Below, piece by piece: positions 48,382 through 48,808 of a DNA stretch of 48,808 nucleotides. Every line of letters starts with the position of its first letter. Within the stretch, counting starts at the first letter, position 1. The DNA is from Hyphomicrobiaceae bacterium (GTDB taxonomy: Bacteria > Pseudomonadota > Alphaproteobacteria > Rhizobiales > Methyloligellaceae), in assembly GCA_028066055.1 (NCBI GenBank), contig JALCBY010000025.1, forward strand, positions 1-48,808, in the 5' to 3' direction. The notes under the pieces were generated by a model. The model was not told the origin of the DNA. It saw only the letters and a program-made list of their open reading frames with translations, and ran no database searches. The position numbers and the translations under genes were made by a program.

Positions 48382-48808
48382 CAACAGAGTTGGTCGTAAA
48401 GCAAATTTCTCGGGATTTGGAGTCAAATTCCGCACGGACAGGGCCGAACAGGGGCAAAATGGCCCTCTCGCGCTCAGGAATCCCGGCCGAATGACAAGCC
48501 GGCGGGTAATCTCAATCTCAGGGGAAGACGGGGACGGGACGCGTAGAGACCTCTGTCAGGTCACCGCGATCACGGCCTGGTCAAGCAGGAGTTTGATCGA
48601 CGGTCCGTTCGAAAAATGGTCAAACCGCCATTTCGATGAGGCGGCGCGTCCTGAAGGATTCGCCGCGGAGGATTGGAATTCCCGAAGCCGGCGAATAGTG
48701 GCTCCGCGCTGCAAAGCGGCTCAAGATTTTTCGTTGAGGAAAACGGCAAACCTCAATCTCACACAGCGCTGGAACACGAAATTCGTCTTATGCATCGAAT
48801 GCATCGAA
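48382..48808. other. Unassigned region at the window end
   Basis: No recognisable gene is seen. From the ATG at 48491 the plus frame stays open to the window edge (106 codons), but the product looks unlike a folded protein, has many Arg and Ser residues and no convincing ribosome-binding site. The minus strand also has only short open stretches. The last 18 bases contain a tandem copy of ATGCATCGA (48790-48807). The region may be a promoter region, a gene remnant or part of a gene continuing outside. Confidence 0.3.

Overview
The window looks like a chromosomal segment of an alphaproteobacterium. The evidence is the GC-rich coding style, a complete ccoNOQP-ccoGHIS cluster next to an FnrL-type regulator, TTGA-N6-TCAA boxes in several promoters, and a short intergenic inverted-repeat element of a kind common in alphaproteobacterial genomes. 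Genus cannot be fixed from the sequence. No rRNA, tRNA, CRISPR array, insertion sequence or phage gene was seen.

Region 1 (1-3.6 kb) has a possible upstream gene end, a 45-residue membrane protein, a repeat element, an amidase-signature hydrolase, a TPR/2-oxoglutarate oxygenase on the minus strand and a small secreted cytochrome c.

Region 2 (3.7-20.7 kb) is a micro-oxic respiration module. ccoNOQP and ccoGHIS encode the cbb3 oxidase and its assembly and copper-supply factors. They are followed by a DUF2189 membrane protein, FnrL with four Fe-S cysteines, a hemerythrin protein and a second small cytochrome c. Four clear FNR boxes (3787, 12704, 14135, 19767) and one weak one (3222) tie together ccoN, fnrL itself, the cytochrome c genes, the hemerythrin gene and a universal stress protein. 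An RND/MMPL exporter, a Rieske ferredoxin with an amidohydrolase, and an APC permease lie in between on the minus strand.

Region 3 (21.1-25.8 kb) is a quorum-sensing island on the plus strand: an Arg-rich protein, an alpha/beta hydrolase, a LuxR-type receptor, a LuxI-type synthase, a small protein and an EctB-like diaminobutyrate aminotransferase without ectA or ectC. Receptor and synthase each lack one usually conserved aromatic residue.

Region 4 (25.9-48.4 kb) looks like a catabolic island built around coenzyme F420. It holds a DUF1989 protein, a fold-type II PLP enzyme, a two-subunit CoA-transferase and an F420-type LLM oxidoreductase. A minus-strand operon follows that makes and reduces F420: npdG-cofE-cofD and a rare-looking CofC-CofG-CofH single-chain fusion. 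Then come an M20 hydrolase, a GntR/UTRA regulator, a three-subunit molybdenum hydroxylase whose Fe-S subunit is fused to a CoxG-like domain, and a branched-chain-amino-acid-type ABC importer. Three copies of one palindromic operator (26684, 39097, 48360) stand before the PLP/DUF1989 genes, the hydroxylase genes and the importer genes. They suggest that the GntR protein controls import, hydroxylation, F420-dependent reduction or oxidation, hydrolysis and CoA activation of one unknown, probably nitrogen-containing, substrate. This island is the best candidate for an undescribed system.
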